Source of the DNA: Kitasatospora viridis
GTDB lineage: Bacteria > Actinomycetota > Actinomycetes > Streptomycetales > Streptomycetaceae
NCBI RefSeq assembly: GCF_007829815.1
Contig: NZ_VIWT01000001.1
Location: 2,379,501 to 2,443,500 of the forward strand
Reading direction: 5' to 3'
Length of the DNA stretch: 64,000 nt
The translations under genes and the position numbers were made by a program. Below, in pieces: positions 49,382 to 58,877 of the stretch. Position 1 is the first letter of the stretch. Each line of letters opens with the position of its first letter. The notes below the pieces were generated by a model. The model saw nothing but the letters and a program-made list of their open reading frames with translations, did not search any database and had not been told where the DNA came from.

Positions 49382-51961
49382 TCAGTCGAGCACCGGCAGC
49401 AGCTTCGGCAGGTGGCCGTCCGAGGCGAGCCCGGCGGCCCGGCGCTCGGCGGACACCTCGCCGTAGAGGGTGGTGCGCTGGCGGGCCGGGCGGCCGGCCG
49501 CCTCGGCGATCGCCTCCAGGTCGCGGATCGACTTGTAGCTGCCGTAGGCCGAGCCGGCCATCCGCGAGATGGTCTCCTCCATCAGGGTGCCGCCCAGGTC
49601 GTTGGCGCCGCTGCGGAGCATCTCGGCCGCGCCCTCGGCGCCCAGCTTGACCCAGCTGGTCTGGATGTTGCGGATGTGCGGGTGCAGCAGCAGCCGGGCC
49701 ATCGCGACCACCGCGCGGTTGTCCCGGTGGGTCGGGCCCGGGCGGGCGATCCCGGCCAGGTAGACCGGCGCGTTGGTGTGGATGAACGGCAGCGTGACGA
49801 ACTCGGTGAACCCGCCGGTGCGCTGCTGGATCTCCGCGAGCAGCCGCAGGTGGCCGAGCCAGTGCGCGGGGGTGTCCACGTGGCCGTACATCATCGTCGA
49901 GGAGGACCTGATGCCCAGCTCGTGCGCGGTGCTGACCACCTCCACCCAGGTGGCGGCGGGCAGCTTGCCCTTGGTCAGCACCCAGCGGACGTCGTCGTCC
50001 AGGATCTCCGCCGCGGTGCCCGGGATGGTGTCCAGGCCCGACTCCTTGGCCCGGCTCAGCCACTCGCGGATCGACAGGCCGGTGCGGGTGGCCCCGTTCA
50101 CCACCTCCATCGGCGAGAAGGCGTGCACGTGCATGCCGGGCACCCGCTCCTTCACCGTGCGGGCGATGTCGAAGTAGGCGGTGCCCGGCAGGTCCGGGTG
50201 GATGCCGCCCTGCATGCAGACCTCGGTGGCGCCCACCTCCCAGGCCTGGGCGGCCCGTTCGGCCACCTGCTCCAGCGAGAGGGTGTAGGCGTCGGCGTCG
50301 GTGCGGCGCTGGGCGAAGGCGCAGAACCGGCAGCCGGTGTAGCAGACGTTGGTGAAGTTGATGTTCCGGGTGACGCAGTAGGTCACCTCGTCGCCGACCG
50401 CGTCGCGGCGGACCGCGTCGGCGATCGCGCAGAGCGCGTCCAGCGCCGGGCCGTCGGCCTGGAAGAGGGCCAGCGCCTGATCGTCCGTCAGCTTGGTCGG
50501 GTCGTCGGCGGCCACGGCCAGGGCCGAGCGGACGTCACCGTCGGTGCGGGCCAGCGGAATCCGCGCGACCTGCTCGCGCAGCGCCTCCCAGTCGCCGTAG
50601 ACCTCGGAGAAGTCGGCCCGGCGGTCGCCGGTGCGGCCCTCGGTGTCGATGGTGCGGTGCAGGTCGGTGCGGCCGCCGGACTCGGGCAGCTGATCGGGCT
50701 CCTGCCACGGCCGGCCGGTCACCGCGGCGTCCGGGCGGGCCAGGCCGGTGGCCGGGTCGGCCAGCGCCGAGACGTGCGGCAGCAGCCGCGGGTCCAGCCA
50801 GGGCTCGCCGCGCAGCACGTACTCCGGATAGACCGTCAGGCGCTCGCGCAGGCCGAAGCCGGCGGCGGCGGTGCGGGCCGCCAGCTCCTCGATGGCGGGC
50901 CAGGGCGCCTCGGGGCTGACGTGGTCGGGCGTCACCGGGGAGACGCCGCCCCAGTCGTCGATCCCCGCGTCGATCATCAGCTGGTACTCCCCGGCCACCA
51001 GGTTCGGCGGGGCCTGGATCCGCGCCGAGGGGCCCATCACGATCCGGGTCACCGCGATCACGGCGGCCAGCTCGGTGAGCTCCGCGTCCGGCCGGGCCCG
51101 CATCGCGGTGTCCGCCTTGGCCCGGAAGTTCTGGATGATCACCTCCTGGATGCCGTGGTAGCGCCGGGCCACCGAACGGATCGCCAGGATCGACTCGGCC
51201 CGCTCCTCGAAGTCCTCGCCGATGCCGATCAGCAGACCGGTGGTGAACGGGACGGCGCTGCGCCCGGCGTCCTCCAGCGCCCGCAGCCGCACCGCCGGCT
51301 CCTTGTCCGGGGAGCCGTGGTGCGGGCCGCCCGGCTCCGACCAGAGGCGCTCCGAGGTGGTCTCCAGCATCATCCCCATCGACGGGGCGACCGGCTTCAG
51401 CCGCTGGAAGTCGGTCCAGCTCAGCACGCCCGGGTTGAGGTGCGGCAGCAGGCCGGTCTCCTCCAGCACCCGGATCGCCATCGCCCGCACGTAGGCGATG
51501 GTGTCGTCGTAGCCGTGCGCGTCCAGCCACTCGCGGGCCTCGGGCCATCGGTCCTCCGGCCGGTCCCCGAGGGTGAAGAGCGCCTCCTTGCAACCCAGCG
51601 CGGCGCCCTGACGGGCGATCTCCAGCACCTCGTCCGGCGACAGGTAGAGCCCGTGGCCGGCCTTGCGCAGCTTGCCCGGCACGGTGACGAAGGTGCAGTA
51701 GTGGCAGCGGTCCCGGCAGAGCCGGGTGAGCGGGATGAAGACGTTCTTGGAGTAGGTGATCAGCCCGGGCCGGCCCGCCTCGACCAGGCCCGCGTCGCGG
51801 ATCCGGGAGGCGGTGGCACACAGGTCGACGAGGTCGGCGCCGCGGGCCTGGAGCAGCACCGCGGCCTCCGTGCGGTCCAGCGCGACCCCGTCCCTGGCCC
51901 GGCGCAGCGCCCGGCGCATCGCGGTCTCGGTCGGTGCGGTCTGCTCTCCCCTGGCGTCCAT
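49382..51961 (-). CDS. fbiC: Bifunctional FO synthase FbiC (CofG/CofH)
   Basis: A fused radical-SAM protein of 859 residues that makes the deazaflavin FO, chromophore of cofactor F420. The CofG half has CRDRCHYC (C82, C86, C89); the CofH half has CYTGCRFC (C540, C544, C547), each binding a 4Fe-4S cluster and SAM. It joins 5-amino-6-ribitylaminouracil with tyrosine. Streptomyces use F420 in reductases and in tetracycline-type pathways. ATG 51961 is divergent from the LolA-like gene. Downstream is the T-box leader of aspS with no clear terminator between. Confidence 0.96.
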   Translation of the reverse strand: MDARGEQTAPTETAMRRALRRARDGVALDRTEAAVLLQARGADLVDLCATASRIRDAGLVEAGRPGLITYSKNVFIPLTRLCRDRCHYCTFVTVPGKLRKAGHGLYLSPDEVLEIARQGAALGCKEALFTLGDRPEDRWPEAREWLDAHGYDDTIAYVRAMAIRVLEETGLLPHLNPGVLSWTDFQRLKPVAPSMGMMLETTSERLWSEPGGPHHGSPDKEPAVRLRALEDAGRSAVPFTTGLLIGIGEDFEERAESILAIRSVARRYHGIQEVIIQNFRAKADTAMRARPDAELTELAAVIAVTRIVMGPSARIQAPPNLVAGEYQLMIDAGIDDWGGVSPVTPDHVSPEAPWPAIEELAARTAAAGFGLRERLTVYPEYVLRGEPWLDPRLLPHVSALADPATGLARPDAAVTGRPWQEPDQLPESGGRTDLHRTIDTEGRTGDRRADFSEVYGDWEALREQVARIPLARTDGDVRSALAVAADDPTKLTDDQALALFQADGPALDALCAIADAVRRDAVGDEVTYCVTRNINFTNVCYTGCRFCAFAQRRTDADAYTLSLEQVAERAAQAWEVGATEVCMQGGIHPDLPGTAYFDIARTVKERVPGMHVHAFSPMEVVNGATRTGLSIREWLSRAKESGLDTIPGTAAEILDDDVRWVLTKGKLPAATWVEVVSTAHELGIRSSSTMMYGHVDTPAHWLGHLRLLAEIQQRTGGFTEFVTLPFIHTNAPVYLAGIARPGPTHRDNRAVVAMARLLLHPHIRNIQTSWVKLGAEGAAEMLRSGANDLGGTLMEETISRMAGSAYGSYKSIRDLEAIAEAAGRPARQRTTLYGEVSAERRAAGLASDGHLPKLLPVLD

Positions 51962-52001
51962 GGCCCGACCCTACGTCAGGAGACGTACCCGTCGGACCCC
52001 T

Positions 52002-52024
52002 AACCCTGAGCCGACATCAGGGTT
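52002..52024. promoter_or_regulatory. Inverted repeat in the fbiC/LolA divergent region
   Basis: AACCCTGA (52002-52009) and TCAGGGTT (52017-52024) are perfect inverted repeats around 7 bases, 40-63 bp upstream of fbiC. TTGACT (52023-52028) abuts it and could be a -35 for the rightward operon. An operator controlling one or both directions is likely. Confidence 0.55.
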
Positions 52025-52149
52025 GACTAAATCCTCCGGTGTACTCGGTTGTGGCCCCGTGGGGCGATGCCCGCGCGGCCGGTCCGGGTCTCTAATGGAT
52101 GTCATCGGGCCGACTGGCCACGGGTGGACACCACGGAGGGGCTGAACCG

Positions 52150-53472
52150 ATGACGCAGTACGCAGGATTCGACGACCAGCGGGACGGGGTGGAGCCGGCC
52201 GGGGGGGCCGCCGGGTCGGCCGACCCGGCGGGCATCCCCTACCGGGCGGGCCGGCGGACCGCGATGCGGCTCCTGGTGCCGGTCGCGGTGGTGGCCGCCG
52301 CCGCCACCGCGGTCGCCGTGGTGCCCGCGCTGGCCAGCGACAGCGCCCCGCAGCTGCCGAAACTGACGGCGGAGCAGCTGGTCACCAAGGTGCTCTCGAA
52401 CCAGACCCAGGCGCTCAGCGGCACCGTCCAGGTCTCCACCGACCTGGGCATCCCGAGCGAACTGGTCAGCGTGATCGGCCAGGGCGGCGGGGCCGCCGGG
52501 GTGGCCGGCACCGCGGGCCAGGCCGGCGGCAGCGGGCAGTCCCGGCAGTGGGGCGGCTCCAGCGCCAACCCGACCTCGCAGCTGACCGGCCTGCTCTCCG
52601 GCAGCCACACCCTGCGGGTCGCGGTGGACGGTCCGGACAAGCAACGGGTCGCACTGGTCGAGGACTTGGCCGAGTACGACCTGGTGCACAACGGCACCCA
52701 GGCCTGGTCCTGGGACAGCGGCAGCCAGCAGGCCGTGCACTACACCGGGCTGCGCCAGGGCGCGTCCGGCGACCAGCACCAGTTGCCGGGCGACGTGCCG
52801 GCCACCCCCCAGCAGGCCGCGCAGCAGCTGCTGGCCGGCAGCGCCACCTACTCGGACGTGTCGGTCTCCGGCACCGCCACGGTGGCCGGTCGCAGCGCCT
52901 ACCAGCTGAGCGTGCGGCCCAAGCAGTCCGGCTCGACCATCGGCGAGGTGCGGATCGCGATCGACTCGGCCACCGGCACCCCGCTGGCCGTCACCGCGCT
53001 CGGCACCGGCGGCGGCACGATCCTCGACAGCCGCTTCTCCCAGGTGTCGTTCGGTCACCCGGGCTCCGGCACCTTCGACTTCACCCCGCCCAAGGGCGCC
53101 AAGGTGACCCAGAAGGCGGCCGGGCTGGACAAGCCGGACACCGGCAAGGCCGGCGAGCACCACACCGGGGACCAGGCCGGCCAGCAGGCCAAGGTGATCG
53201 GCGAGGGCTGGACCGCGGTGCTCTCCGCCCAGCTGCCCGCCGAGCTGAACCAGACCGCGCCGGCCGGCGGGAAGCAGGACGGCGGCAAGCAGGCCAAGGG
53301 CCTGAAGGGCCTGGGCAGCCCGATGGCGCTGCTGAAGTCCTTCGGCAAGCCGGTCGGCGGCGGCACCCTGATCAGCAGCAAGGTGATCAACGTGCTGATC
53401 ACGGACGACAACCGGGTCTACGCGGGCGCGGTCACCCTGCAGGTCCTGCAGAGCGCGGCCGGGGTGAAGTAG
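52150..53472 (+). CDS. LolA-like membrane-anchored lipoprotein-carrier-fold protein
   Basis: A protein of 440 residues with a short acidic/Gly-rich cytoplasmic tail, one transmembrane helix (about 42-60) and a large extracytoplasmic domain of beta strands in the LolA-like arrangement (LTAEQLVTKVLSNQTQALSGTV, YQLSVRPKQSGSTIGEVRIAIDSATGTPLAVTAL). Actinobacterial members are annotated as outer-membrane lipoprotein carrier-like proteins, though these cells have no outer membrane; a lipid or lipoprotein-sensing role is more plausible. It overlaps the ABC ATPase gene by 1 bp (TAGTG), so it is part of the transporter. Confidence 0.85.
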   Translation: MTQYAGFDDQRDGVEPAGGAAGSADPAGIPYRAGRRTAMRLLVPVAVVAAAATAVAVVPALASDSAPQLPKLTAEQLVTKVLSNQTQALSGTVQVSTDLGIPSELVSVIGQGGGAAGVAGTAGQAGGSGQSRQWGGSSANPTSQLTGLLSGSHTLRVAVDGPDKQRVALVEDLAEYDLVHNGTQAWSWDSGSQQAVHYTGLRQGASGDQHQLPGDVPATPQQAAQQLLAGSATYSDVSVSGTATVAGRSAYQLSVRPKQSGSTIGEVRIAIDSATGTPLAVTALGTGGGTILDSRFSQVSFGHPGSGTFDFTPPKGAKVTQKAAGLDKPDTGKAGEHHTGDQAGQQAKVIGEGWTAVLSAQLPAELNQTAPAGGKQDGGKQAKGLKGLGSPMALLKSFGKPVGGGTLISSKVINVLITDDNRVYAGAVTLQVLQSAAGVK

Positions 53473-54482
53473 TGGCGCACTCCCCCGCGCTGGAGTCCGC
53501 GGCGGGGGCGGTGGCCGAGGCCGCCGCCCCCGCCGGGGGCCCTCCGGTCATCCGCACCCAGGGCCTGACCAAGCGGTTCGGCGGCGGCCAACTCGCCGTG
53601 GACGGGCTGGACCTCACCGTGCCGCGCGGCAGCGTCTTCGGGTTCCTCGGCCCGAACGGCTCCGGCAAGACCACCACCATCCGGATGCTGATGGGCCTGA
53701 TCGCGCCCACCTCCGGTGTGGCCACCGTGCTCGGCGAGTCGATGCCGCAGTCGGTGACCCGGGTGCTGCCCCGGGTCGGCGCACTGATCGAGGGCCCGGC
53801 GCTGTACGGGTTCCTCTCCGGGCGCGACAACCTGCGCCGGTTCGACTCGGCCGACCCCACCTGCGACCCGCGCACCCGGGACGCCCGGGTCGACCGGGCG
53901 CTGGAGCGGGTCGGGCTGGCCGCCGCGGCCGGCAAGAAGGCCCGCGCCTACTCGCTGGGCATGAAGCAGCGGCTCGGGCTGGCCGCGGCGCTGCTCCAGC
54001 CGCGCGAGCTGCTGGTGCTGGACGAGCCGACCAACGGCCTGGACCCGCAGGGCATGCGGGAGATCCGGGCGCTGGTCCGCGAGGTCGCCGCCGAGGGCAC
54101 CACGGTCTTCCTGTCCTCACACCTGCTCGACGAGATCGAGCAGGTGTGCACGCACGCCGCCGTGATGTCCAAGGGCCGGCTGGTGGTGCAGGGCACGGTG
54201 GCCGAGCTGGCCGCCCGCGCCCAGGGCCGGCTGGTGGTGCGCACCCCCGACACCACCGGCGCCGTGGCCGTGCTGACGGCGCACGAGGTGACGGAGCTCC
54301 AGGTGACGGAGGGTCAGGTGCTCGGCCGGCCCGCTGCCGACGCGGACGAGGAGTGGCTGCCGCGGCTCTGCGCGGCGCTGGTCGCGGCCGGGGTGCGGGT
54401 GCGCGGGTTCGGGCTGGAGCGCGGGACCCTGGAGGACGCCTTCGTGGCACTGACCGGAGAGGGATTCGATGTCGCGGGTTGA
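53472..54482 (+). CDS. ABC transporter ATP-binding protein
   Basis: A protein of 336 residues. Walker A GPNGSGKTT (about 65-73), Q-loop region LIEGPALYGFLSG, signature YSLGMKQRLGLA, and Walker B LLVLDEPTNGLDPQ, then the switch His in LSSHLLDEIEQ, are all intact. The fold belongs to the DrrA/CcmA-type exporters. The GTG start shares one base with the stop of the LolA-like gene, and the ABC permease start overlaps its end by 14 bp. An extended N-terminal tail of about 25 Ala-rich residues precedes the domain. Confidence 0.95.
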   Translation: MAHSPALESAAGAVAEAAAPAGGPPVIRTQGLTKRFGGGQLAVDGLDLTVPRGSVFGFLGPNGSGKTTTIRMLMGLIAPTSGVATVLGESMPQSVTRVLPRVGALIEGPALYGFLSGRDNLRRFDSADPTCDPRTRDARVDRALERVGLAAAAGKKARAYSLGMKQRLGLAAALLQPRELLVLDEPTNGLDPQGMREIRALVREVAAEGTTVFLSSHLLDEIEQVCTHAAVMSKGRLVVQGTVAELAARAQGRLVVRTPDTTGAVAVLTAHEVTELQVTEGQVLGRPAADADEEWLPRLCAALVAAGVRVRGFGLERGTLEDAFVALTGEGFDVAG

Positions 54483-55371
54483 GTCACCGCAGCGGACCGC
54501 GGCCACCGAACCGGTGCTCGCCGCCGGGCCCCGGCCGCAGACGGTGCCCGGGTTCCTGGCGCTGTTCCGCAGCGAGTTGGGGCTGACCTTCCGCCGGGTG
54601 CGGTCGATCGCGCTGCTCGGCGTGCTGGCCCTGGTGCCGATCCTGATCGGCGTGGTGGTCAAGCTGGAGACCGGCAACATGCGCAACGGGGGCGGCGGCG
54701 GCCCCGCCTTCCTGGCCCAGGTCACCCAGAACGGGGTCTTCCTGACCTTCACCGCGCTCGCCGTCTCGCTGCCGGTCTTCCTGCCGATGACGGTCGGCGT
54801 GGTGGCCGGCGACTCGGTGGCCGGCGAGGCCACCTCCGGCACGCTGCGCTACCTGCTGGTCGCCCCGGCCGGCCGGACCAGGCTGCTGGCCGCCAAGTTC
54901 ACCGCCGCACTGACCTTCTGCTTCGCCGCCACCCTGGCGGTGGCGCTGGCCGGGCTGCTGATCGGTTCGATCCTCTTCCCGGTCGGCGACGTGGCGCTGC
55001 TCTCCGGGGACACCATCCCGCTCGCCGACGGGCTGCTGCGGATGGCGCTGATCGCGGTGGTGGTGGCGCTCTCGCTCTCCGGACTGGTGGCGATCGGGCT
55101 CTTCGTCTCCACCCTCACCAACAGCGGGATCGCCGCGATGGCGACCACCGTGGGCCTGGTGATCATCGTCCAGGTGCTGGACAGCTTCCCCCAGCTGCAC
55201 ACCATCCAGCCCTGGCTCTTCACCCACCACTGGCTCACCTTCGCCGACCTGCTGCGCCAACCCATGTACTGGGACGGCGTGCTGCAGAACCTGGGGCTCC
55301 AGGCGCTCTACGTGGCGGTCTTCGGCGCGGCGGCCTGGGCCCGGTTCAGCTCCCGCGACATCACGGCCTGA
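54469..55371 (+). CDS. ABC-2-type transporter permease
   Basis: A membrane protein of 300 residues with six predicted helices (about 48-65, 100-125, 145-170, 190-215, 225-250, 275-292) and the GDSVAGEATSGTLRYLLVAP loop typical of ABC-2 permeases. It overlaps the ATPase gene by 14 bp. With the LolA-like protein and ATPase it forms a three-gene unit for export or extraction of an unknown, probably lipid-linked, substrate. No adjoining substrate gene is visible. It is convergent with the small membrane gene at 55387 across 15 bp. Confidence 0.93.
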   Translation: MSRVESPQRTAATEPVLAAGPRPQTVPGFLALFRSELGLTFRRVRSIALLGVLALVPILIGVVVKLETGNMRNGGGGGPAFLAQVTQNGVFLTFTALAVSLPVFLPMTVGVVAGDSVAGEATSGTLRYLLVAPAGRTRLLAAKFTAALTFCFAATLAVALAGLLIGSILFPVGDVALLSGDTIPLADGLLRMALIAVVVALSLSGLVAIGLFVSTLTNSGIAAMATTVGLVIIVQVLDSFPQLHTIQPWLFTHHWLTFADLLRQPMYWDGVLQNLGLQALYVAVFGAAAWARFSSRDITA

Positions 55372-55386
55372 TCCGCCCCGGCCGAA

Positions 55387-55770
55387 CTACGCCTCCCGGC
55401 GCCCGGCGTCCGTCGGGCTGTCGGAGGCGGCGGCGGCTGCTTCTTTCAGTCGGCGCAGGGTGTCCTGGTAGGCCCGCGGGACGGCGTCCACCGGGGCCGG
55501 GCGCTGCCCGTGCCGGCGCCTGCGCTCCAGCTCGGCGAGCTGGAGGTGCACCACGGCGAGCAGGGTGTCCCGGCCCACCGGTACCGGCCGGGGCGCCGCG
55601 GCCTTGGTCAGCGCCACCCGGGGCGGCCCGGCCACCGTCAGCTGCCCGCGTGCGGCGGCCGCCTGCGCCACGGCAGCCCGGGCCCGGCGCTCGGCCTTGG
55701 CCGCCGCGCGCAGTGCACCGACGGCCGTCAACAGCCCGACCACACCCACCAGAAACGCCACTGCCACCAT
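55387..55770 (-). CDS. Small membrane-anchored hypothetical protein
   Basis: A protein of 127 residues with one N-terminal hydrophobic segment (about 3-22), then a long Ala/Arg-rich helical region with coiled-coil-like composition. LLAVVHLQLAELERRRRHG and AYQDTLRRLKEAAAAAS suggest a helical cytoplasmic domain. No family recognised. It starts 24 bp after rarD ends and is in the same direction, so probably cotranscribed. Confidence 0.65.
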   Translation of the reverse strand: MVAVAFLVGVVGLLTAVGALRAAAKAERRARAAVAQAAAARGQLTVAGPPRVALTKAAAPRPVPVGRDTLLAVVHLQLAELERRRRHGQRPAPVDAVPRAYQDTLRRLKEAAAAASDSPTDAGRREA

Positions 55771-55794
55771 CGCGTCTGCTCCCCCGTCGGCTCG

Positions 55795-56754
55795 CTACCT
55801 CCCGGAGGCTACGCCCTCGCTGACCGCCGGCTCGCCCCGCCCCAGCTGCGGCGCGTCGCCCCTCGCGGCACGCGTGCCGCGGCGCAGCGCGTCCCAGGTG
55901 AGCACCAGCAGCGCGACCCAGACCAGCGCGAAGCCCGCCCAGCGGGCCGGCTCCATGGTCTCGTGGAAGTAGACGATGCCGATCAGGAACTGGAACACCG
56001 GCGCCAAGTACTGCATCAGCCCGATGGTGGAGAGCGGCAGCCGGATCGCCGAGGCGCCGAAGCAGAGCAGCGGGACGGCGGTGATCGGCCCGGTCAGCGC
56101 GAGCAGCGCGGTGTGACCGGCGCCGTGGCCCAGCGAGGAGTGCCCGGTGGCGGCCAGGTAGCCGAGGTAGCCCAGCGCGATCGGGAAGAGGAAGCCGGCC
56201 TCCAGCGCGAAGCTCTCCAGCCCGCCGAGCGCCACCTTCTTCTTCAGCAGGCCGTAGCTGCCGAAGCTGAACGCCAGCGAGAGCGCGATCCACGGCAGCC
56301 GCCCGTAGCCGACGGTCAGCACGGCCACCGCGACCGCGCCGATCCCGACCGCCGCCCACTGCGCCCGGCGCAGCTTCTCGTGCAGCAGCAGCACGCCGAA
56401 CCCGATGGTCACCAGCGGGTTGATGAAGTAGCCGAGGCTGCTCTCCACCACGTGCCCGGCGTTGACCGCCCAGATGTAGACGCCCCAGTTGACCGCGATC
56501 ACGGCGGCCGCGAGCGCGCTCAGCGCGAGCCGCCTGGGCTGCCCCAGCAGCGGCCGCAGCCAGGACCAGTGCCGCCGCACGGCCAGGATGGCCACGGCCG
56601 CGACCAGCGACCAGACCATCCGGTTGGCCAGGATCTCCATGGCCGAACTGGGTTCCAGCAGGGGCCAGTAGAGCGGGAACAGCCCCCACATGCCGTAGGC
56701 GGCGAAGCCGTACCAGAGGCCCCGTGCGTTCTCGCTGCGAGCTGCCTGCGGCAT
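55795..56754 (-). CDS. rarD: EamA-family transporter RarD
   Basis: A membrane protein of 319 residues with about ten helices, opening GLWYGFAAYGMWGLFPLYWPLLEP and containing ANRMVWSLV, NWGVYIWAVNAGHVVESSLGYFINPL, and GLMQYLAPVFQFLIGI, all RarD hallmarks. RarD proteins are linked to chloramphenicol sensitivity in Gram-negatives; the physiological substrate is unknown. ATG 56754 follows AAGGA. The longer ORF starts in non-conserved sequence. Probably an operon with the downstream small gene. Confidence 0.93.
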   Translation of the reverse strand: MPQAARSENARGLWYGFAAYGMWGLFPLYWPLLEPSSAMEILANRMVWSLVAAVAILAVRRHWSWLRPLLGQPRRLALSALAAAVIAVNWGVYIWAVNAGHVVESSLGYFINPLVTIGFGVLLLHEKLRRAQWAAVGIGAVAVAVLTVGYGRLPWIALSLAFSFGSYGLLKKKVALGGLESFALEAGFLFPIALGYLGYLAATGHSSLGHGAGHTALLALTGPITAVPLLCFGASAIRLPLSTIGLMQYLAPVFQFLIGIVYFHETMEPARWAGFALVWVALLVLTWDALRRGTRAARGDAPQLGRGEPAVSEGVASGR

Positions 56755-56869
56755 GTGCGGTCCTTCTCTCCACCCGGGCACACGGTCGAGCAGACCGTAG
56801 CGGGCGGAGCGGGCCCCTGTCATCTCCGTATCACCAGTTAGCTACTGACAACCCTGCTCGGGGTCCCAA

Positions 56870-57760
56870 TCAGAAGCGGAACGGCTCACTCCGGCGCAGA
56901 CCGTCCAGCTTCGCCGGGTTGATCATGCAGCGCATCGTGTGGACCACCCCGTCCAGCACCTCGACGGCGAGCGCACCCACCAGGCTCCCGTCCGGCGCCG
57001 TGAAGAGCACCCCCTCCTCGCCGTTGATCCAGCAGAACGCGGCGGTGGCGTCCCGCAGCTCCGGCTTGGCCAGCACCCCGAGCGCCCAGCGCGCCACCCG
57101 GTCGGATCCCTGGATCGGCCGCAGCGCCGCCCGCACCACCCCGCCGCCGTCCGACCAGGAGACCACCTCGGGCGCCAGCAGCTCCATCACCTTGCTCGCC
57201 TCGCCGCTCCCGCAGGCCGCCAGGAAGCGCTCGGTCACCGCACGCCGCTCCGCCGCTCCGGTCTCGAACCGCGGCCGCCGCTCCTGCACGTGCGCCTTCG
57301 CCCGGTGCGCCAACTGCCGCACCGCCGCCTCGCTCTTGCCCAGCGTCTCGGCCAACTCGGCGTTCGAGTAGCCGAACACCTCGCGCAGCACGAAGACCGC
57401 CCGCTCCAGCGGGCTCAGCGTCTCCAGCACCACCAGCATCGCCAGCGAGACCGACTCGGCCAGCTCGGCGTCCTCCGCCACGTCCGGCGCGGTGAGCAGC
57501 GGCTCCGGCAGCCAGGTGCCGACGTAGGACTCCCGGCGCGCCCGGGCCGAGGTCAGCTTGTTGAGCGAGAGGTTGGTGACCGTCCGCACCAGGTACGCCC
57601 GGGGGTTGAGCACCCCGGACCGGTCCGCCTCGGCCCACTTCAACCAGGCGTCCTGCAGGACGTCCTCCGCGTCCGCCACGCTGCCCAGCATCCGGTACGC
57701 GGTACCGAAGAGCAGTCGCCGGTTCTCCAGGAACGGGTCTTCCCGCTGCGCAGTGGTCAC
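56870..57760 (-). CDS. ECF41-family RNA polymerase sigma factor
   Basis: A protein of 296 residues: sigma region 2 (FGTAYRMLGSVADAEDVLQDAWLKW), the linker WLPEPLL (83-89), region 4 (LSPLERAVFVLREVFGYSNAELAETLGKSEAAVRQLAHRA) and a C-terminal SnoaL-like domain with WSDGGGVVRAALRP and MINPAKL. The linker and the DGGG and NPxK motifs are the ECF41 signature; the C-terminal domain senses and tunes activity without an anti-sigma factor. ECF41 genes usually neighbour their AhpD/oxidoreductase target. None is here, but a matching promoter lies ahead of the AhpD-like gene 38 kb away. GTG 57760 is the start fitting the family length. Confidence 0.94.
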   Translation of the reverse strand: MTTAQREDPFLENRRLLFGTAYRMLGSVADAEDVLQDAWLKWAEADRSGVLNPRAYLVRTVTNLSLNKLTSARARRESYVGTWLPEPLLTAPDVAEDAELAESVSLAMLVVLETLSPLERAVFVLREVFGYSNAELAETLGKSEAAVRQLAHRAKAHVQERRPRFETGAAERRAVTERFLAACGSGEASKVMELLAPEVVSWSDGGGVVRAALRPIQGSDRVARWALGVLAKPELRDATAAFCWINGEEGVLFTAPDGSLVGALAVEVLDGVVHTMRCMINPAKLDGLRRSEPFRF

Positions 57761-57840
57761 CGCTCCAGGTTCGCAGACCGCCCGCCGCCGGGGCACCCCT
57801 CCCCCGTCCCGCGCGTTCTGCCCAGGGAGGGGGTCGACCG

Positions 57841-58149
57841 ATGCCGTGGTACCTGTGGGCCGTGATCGCCGCCCCGCCTGCCCTCCTCCTCGCCGACCGG
57901 CTGCTGCTCCTGCTGGAGCGGCACGGCTGGGTCTACTGGCGCAAGCGGCAGCCCGAGGCCGGCGGCGGCTCGGTGTACAGCGCGATCAACGAGCTCCAGA
58001 CCCTGCTCTCGCCCGCCCAACGCCACGTCACCGAGCAGAAGGAGCGTCAACTCGTGCTCCGGGACGACGAGTCGGCCGGCGCACCGCATCCCGGCCGGAT
58101 CGACCTCGACTCCGGCCGGGTGGTGGTCCGTCAACCGCCCGCCGACTGA
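57841..58149 (+). CDS. DUF6191-like small membrane protein
   Basis: A protein of 102 residues: a hydrophobic helix at 3-22 (LWAVIAAPPALLLADRLLLLL), a WVYWRKRQP turn, then a hydrophilic region ending in LVLRDDESAGAPHPGRIDLDSGRVVVRQP, the block shared by DUF6191 proteins. Function unknown. GGGAGGGGG precedes the ATG at good distance. Its last 19 bp overlap the 3' end of the convergent lipoprotein gene. Confidence 0.75.
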   Translation: MPWYLWAVIAAPPALLLADRLLLLLERHGWVYWRKRQPEAGGGSVYSAINELQTLLSPAQRHVTEQKERQLVLRDDESAGAPHPGRIDLDSGRVVVRQPPAD

Positions 58150-58877
58150 CCGGCCGCACCGAACGCGGTGTGCAGGAACTCGTCCACCGCCGTCTGCGCC
58201 TCGGCGGCCGTCGGGCCCTGGAGCAACGCGGTGCCGTGGGCGGCGCCCGGCAGGGTGAGCAGGCGGGCTTGGCCGGGCCGGGCCGCCGCGAGGAAGGAGC
58301 GGGCGGCGGGTGCCGAGCCGTACGGGTCGTCGGTGGCGGTCAGCAGGAGCAGCGGGCAGCCGATCCTGCCGATGGACGACTCGACGTCGATGCCGCCCGC
58401 CAACTCGGCCTCGGCGGACAGCGAGACCACGCCGACCACCGGCGGCCGGATCCCGGCGGCGGCCACCAGCGAGGCCTTCGCGCCCTCCGACGCGCCCAGC
58501 AGCACCACCGGCCCGGGCGGGTCGGCGGCGCGCACCGCGGCGGTGACGGCGGTGAGTTCGTCGACCGGGCCCGCGGTCCCGTAGTCCCAGAGCGCGACCC
58601 GGTAGCCCGCCGCCGTCAGGTGGTCGGCCGGCGGAAGCCAGGAGCAGAGGTCCTCGTCGCTCTCGTTGGACAGCACCACCGTGTCCGGGCCCTTGCCGAA
58701 GACGGTCACCCGGATCCGGTCGGCGCCGCCCGGCACGCTCGCGACCACCACCCGGGCCCGGCCGGGCGGCGCGCAGCCGTCGGGCGGGCTCGCGCCGCTG
58801 GACCCGGGGCTCCCGCAGGCACAGAGCAGCGCGACCGCTCCCGCCGCCAGCAGAACCTGACGCACCTTCATGTTCAC
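58131..58877 (-). CDS. Alpha/beta-hydrolase lipoprotein (downstream copy)
   Basis: A lipoprotein of 248 residues. A signal sequence with lipobox LCAC (about 17-20) is followed by an alpha/beta-hydrolase domain: LWDYGTAGPVD, the elbow GASEG with its Ser, DDPYG, and a catalytic His in LPGAAHGTALL. It shares the second lipoprotein's layout, so the two are tandem paralogues. GTG 58877 overlaps the upstream stop by 4 bp and has GGAGG five bases before it; ATG 58871 is an alternative. The substrate is unknown; an extracellular esterase is likely. Confidence 0.85.
   Translation of the reverse strand: MNMKVRQVLLAAGAVALLCACGSPGSSGASPPDGCAPPGRARVVVASVPGGADRIRVTVFGKGPDTVVLSNESDEDLCSWLPPADHLTAAGYRVALWDYGTAGPVDELTAVTAAVRAADPPGPVVLLGASEGAKASLVAAAGIRPPVVGVVSLSAEAELAGGIDVESSIGRIGCPLLLLTATDDPYGSAPAARSFLAAARPGQARLLTLPGAAHGTALLQGPTAAEAQTAVDEFLHTAFGAAGQSAGG

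Noticed and set aside
49148..52003. Very long open frame opposite fbiC
   Set aside because: It is antisense to an intact radical-SAM enzyme with both cysteine motifs, and has no recognisable domain or ribosome-binding site.
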